Below are positions 19,207 through 20,974 of a DNA stretch of 20,974 nt, one piece after another. The notes below the pieces were generated by a model, which ran no database searches, was not told where the DNA came from, and saw nothing but the letters and a program-made list of their open reading frames with translations. Each line of letters starts with the position of its first letter. The first letter of the stretch is position 1. Position numbers and translations under genes: made by a program. The stretch comes from Saccoglossus kowalevskii (taxonomy: Eukaryota; Hemichordata; Enteropneusta; Harrimaniidae). The DNA is taken from NCBI RefSeq assembly GCF_000003605.2, contig NW_003157245.1:18446-39419 (forward strand), read 5' to 3'.

Positions 19207-20333
19207 GTTCAATGCATAAATCTATCAGCAGCTAACATGCGAAACGTGTCAATTTTATATCGATGAGAAATACGCAAATGTTTGGTCAGTTCGATCCGTT
19301 TTATTCGCTGACGTGTATTTATAGTTATTCAAATTAACACCAAGTACGAAATAATGTTATCGTTTTGCTGGCACCGGGTTATTATAACTTCATGTCACAG
19401 ACCCTTTATAGACTATATTGATGGAATGTGCTCTACCTGTTCAGTTCCAGGAATATAGAACGAATATCCCCCACCAATTCTAACATCATATTCTGATAAG
19501 CAGAATGAAACAAATACACCAACACAAGACCATATCTTAGGAGAAAGATCTTAATTATAATACTATTTTTGAACAGAAATATTTCTAGGAAGTTACAAGC
19601 TTTGAATACATGGTCCCATTACTCCAACCAGACCATTGCGGCGACAACTCGTGTAAATTAATAATGTATATTCTATAGACACTGATGTTTATTATTTTAA
19701 GGCGTGTACACTAAATTATATGTAGTACATGTACTCGTGTCCACCAGCACATTAATTACGTGCACAACAACATGCATCGTATAGATTAGCCTATTGTTAT
19801 TATTAGAATAAGTCGTGTCCCCTGGCGTAGTTTTCGCTCATAGTGGAGACGATGTATTTATTAAAACATGTTACGTTATTCTTAGCGCGTTGACATCTGT
19901 TTTTTGTGCGTCACAGTCTCTCCGCGAGCTGTCATGAGAGAAATAGAGTGGATGCGTTACCCCTTGAGCCTCAGTTGTGGCACCGCGTCGTGTTAGATAT
20001 AGGACATGTACAACGTAAACATCGCGTATTTCTACCTTTGTAAGGGCGTAACAAATACGTCGCAAAAATAGACATGACTACAAGTCTTATATGCCGTCAT
20101 TCAACGACCACTCACAGGTCGCCTCAGTCGCATTTTAGTCCGTAAACGGACGCATAAAAACACACAATCTCTCTATGGAACGGCTTTGTAACAAAGAGAG
20201 AGGATCGGCAAGGGATATTTTCGTAAGCTGTAATCAATTGTTTTAATTTTCGTAATAATGTAATTTAAATAAATAAAAAACGCAAATTAGTAGACATGGG
20301 CAAGGTGTACATGTAATCAGCTATTTTATTCTT
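19207..20333. other. No gene seen; small hairpins
   Basis: GTCCGTAAACGGAC at 20138-20151 is a perfect 6-bp stem with loop AA; CTCTCT near 20170 and AGAGAG near 20197 can also pair. A 64-codon minus frame at 20065-19871 has no recognised domain. Confidence 0.4.
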
Positions 20334-20479
20334 CTGTAATTTGTACAAAGATCTTATTTTTTGTACTAAGCTTACAAAACATTTTTCACACTAAATGTCG
20401 CAATTCGTACGCAATTAAATACAAATTATAAAATATATTATACATTTTTTTGTAGAATGCAATTAGAAACTTGCTTTAT

Positions 20480-20570
20480 CTGTAAAGTGTAAAAACTTAA
20501 ATTTTACTGTAAATGGAACTTTTATTTTATTTCCTGTAAAAACGTAAAATGCATTTTTTATTTTCTGTAA
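20480..20570 (+). repeat. Degenerate CTGTAA tandem units before an acceptor
   Basis: CTGTAA occurs at 20480, 20507, 20534 and 20565, spacings 27, 27 and 31; each is followed by an A/T-rich segment with a TTTTA-type end. It looks like a degraded 27-bp tandem repeat in what may be the 3' end of an intron. Chance in A/T-rich sequence is not excluded. Confidence 0.4.
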
Positions 20571-20608
20571 CCTGTACCTGCTGTTCCTTCTTGCCCCCCC
20601 CCCCTCAG

Positions 20609-20676
20609 GAGAAACTGCCAAAATTCGTGGACAACGCGAAACCCGGGGTTTTCGGCGAAGCGTGGTTAGCTGATCA
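20609..20676 (+). CDS. Candidate exon behind a C-rich acceptor, family not recognised
   Basis: The tract TTCCTTCTTGCCCCCCCCC and CTCAG (AG at 20607-20608) is an excellent acceptor. The next 68 bases are about 53% GC by hand count in an otherwise ~30% GC region and read EKLPKFVDNAKPGVFGEAW then LAD in phase 0. A possible donor GTGTAA follows at 20677. Otherwise the frame stays open to a TGA at 20792-20794 through T-rich, low-complexity codons, as a terminal exon; AATAAA lies at 20933-20938. I favour the shorter exon because composition drops sharply after it. No protein family is recognised. Confidence 0.45.
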
Positions 20677-20932
20677 GTGTAATGTAATCATCATTTTCTT
20701 CGAACCTCACCCCGTTTCAAAAATGCTTCAAATCAAGATTTTTTATATTCTAACGAACTTGTTTTTTTTTTGCTATTCTCTGCATCGTGACTGAAGTACG
20801 ATATTACTATGCAAATATTGTATAGTGTCTGTATATTCACTGTATGCACTGAAATATACTGTGCTGAGAATCAAATCTGTATGTCAGAACATTTCACAAA
20901 ACGTGATATTTCGAATTTCCACACAATTTCTG

Positions 20933-20941
20933 AATAAAAAA

Positions 20942-20972
<31 letters not shown>

Positions 20973-20974
20973 AT
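20933..20974 (+). repeat. AATAAA signal merging into an (AAAT)n run
   Basis: AATAAA at 20933-20938 passes directly into AAATAAATAAAT units that run off the window edge. It may be a poly-A signal of the 20609 gene, the tail of a retroposed sequence, or simply the edge of the microsatellite. The three cannot be separated without the downstream sequence. Confidence 0.85.

Overview
The window is 20,974 bases of AT-rich, gene-poor eukaryotic DNA, almost certainly from an animal. Reasons: the longest open frame is only about 150 codons; the few protein-like stretches are short GC-richer islands bounded by AG/GT splice signals; there is an ATG start embedded in an AA(C/T)ATGGCGG-type promoter element; simple repeats abound; and there are remnants of a LINE, a tRNA-like SINE head and a non-autonomous inverted-repeat transposon. 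No bacterial gene, operon, CRISPR array, rRNA or intact tRNA is visible. High local CpG and the transposon mix would suit a marine invertebrate, but I cannot name the species.

Layout. 1-984: nothing recognisable. 985-2001: a 995-bp element with 25-bp terminal inverted repeats (one mismatch) and perfect 11-bp flanking direct repeats. 2300-2700 (minus): the 5' end of a gene, with a GC box, a start codon and a clean 192-nt exon encoding one Tudor-like domain; its later exons are not recognised. 2700-5880: mostly unexplained AT-rich sequence with one weak minus-strand frame. 5884-5953 (minus): a candidate 70-nt exon. 6312-6339: a G-quadruplex motif. 7682-7870: a 21-bp tandem repeat next to a tRNA-like SINE head. 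9677-9713 and 10935-11130: microsatellites, the latter a long ATATT array. 11453-11529 (plus): a candidate 77-nt exon. 12374-13383: a regulatory-looking kilobase with a perfect hairpin, two CArG boxes 21 bp apart, two ATGs in opposite directions in good start contexts, and a cluster of CRE (TGACGTCA) sites. 15860-17960: a decayed APE-type LINE with recognisable endonuclease and reverse-transcriptase pieces. 18385-18436 and 19024-19206: tandem repeats, the second a 61-bp repeat built from two ~30-bp half-units, nearly all with an ACGT core. 20609 onward (plus): a candidate exon behind a C-rich polypyrimidine tract, with AATAAA and an (AAAT)n run at the window edge.

The gene content is fragmentary. 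The Tudor gene reads leftwards from about 2.7 kb, and the other exon candidates cannot be joined into one transcript from sequence alone. The best leads for something undescribed are the 11-bp-duplication transposon, the 61-bp ACGT repeat, and the CArG/CRE region at 12.3-13.4 kb. All need copy-number, transcript or conservation data.
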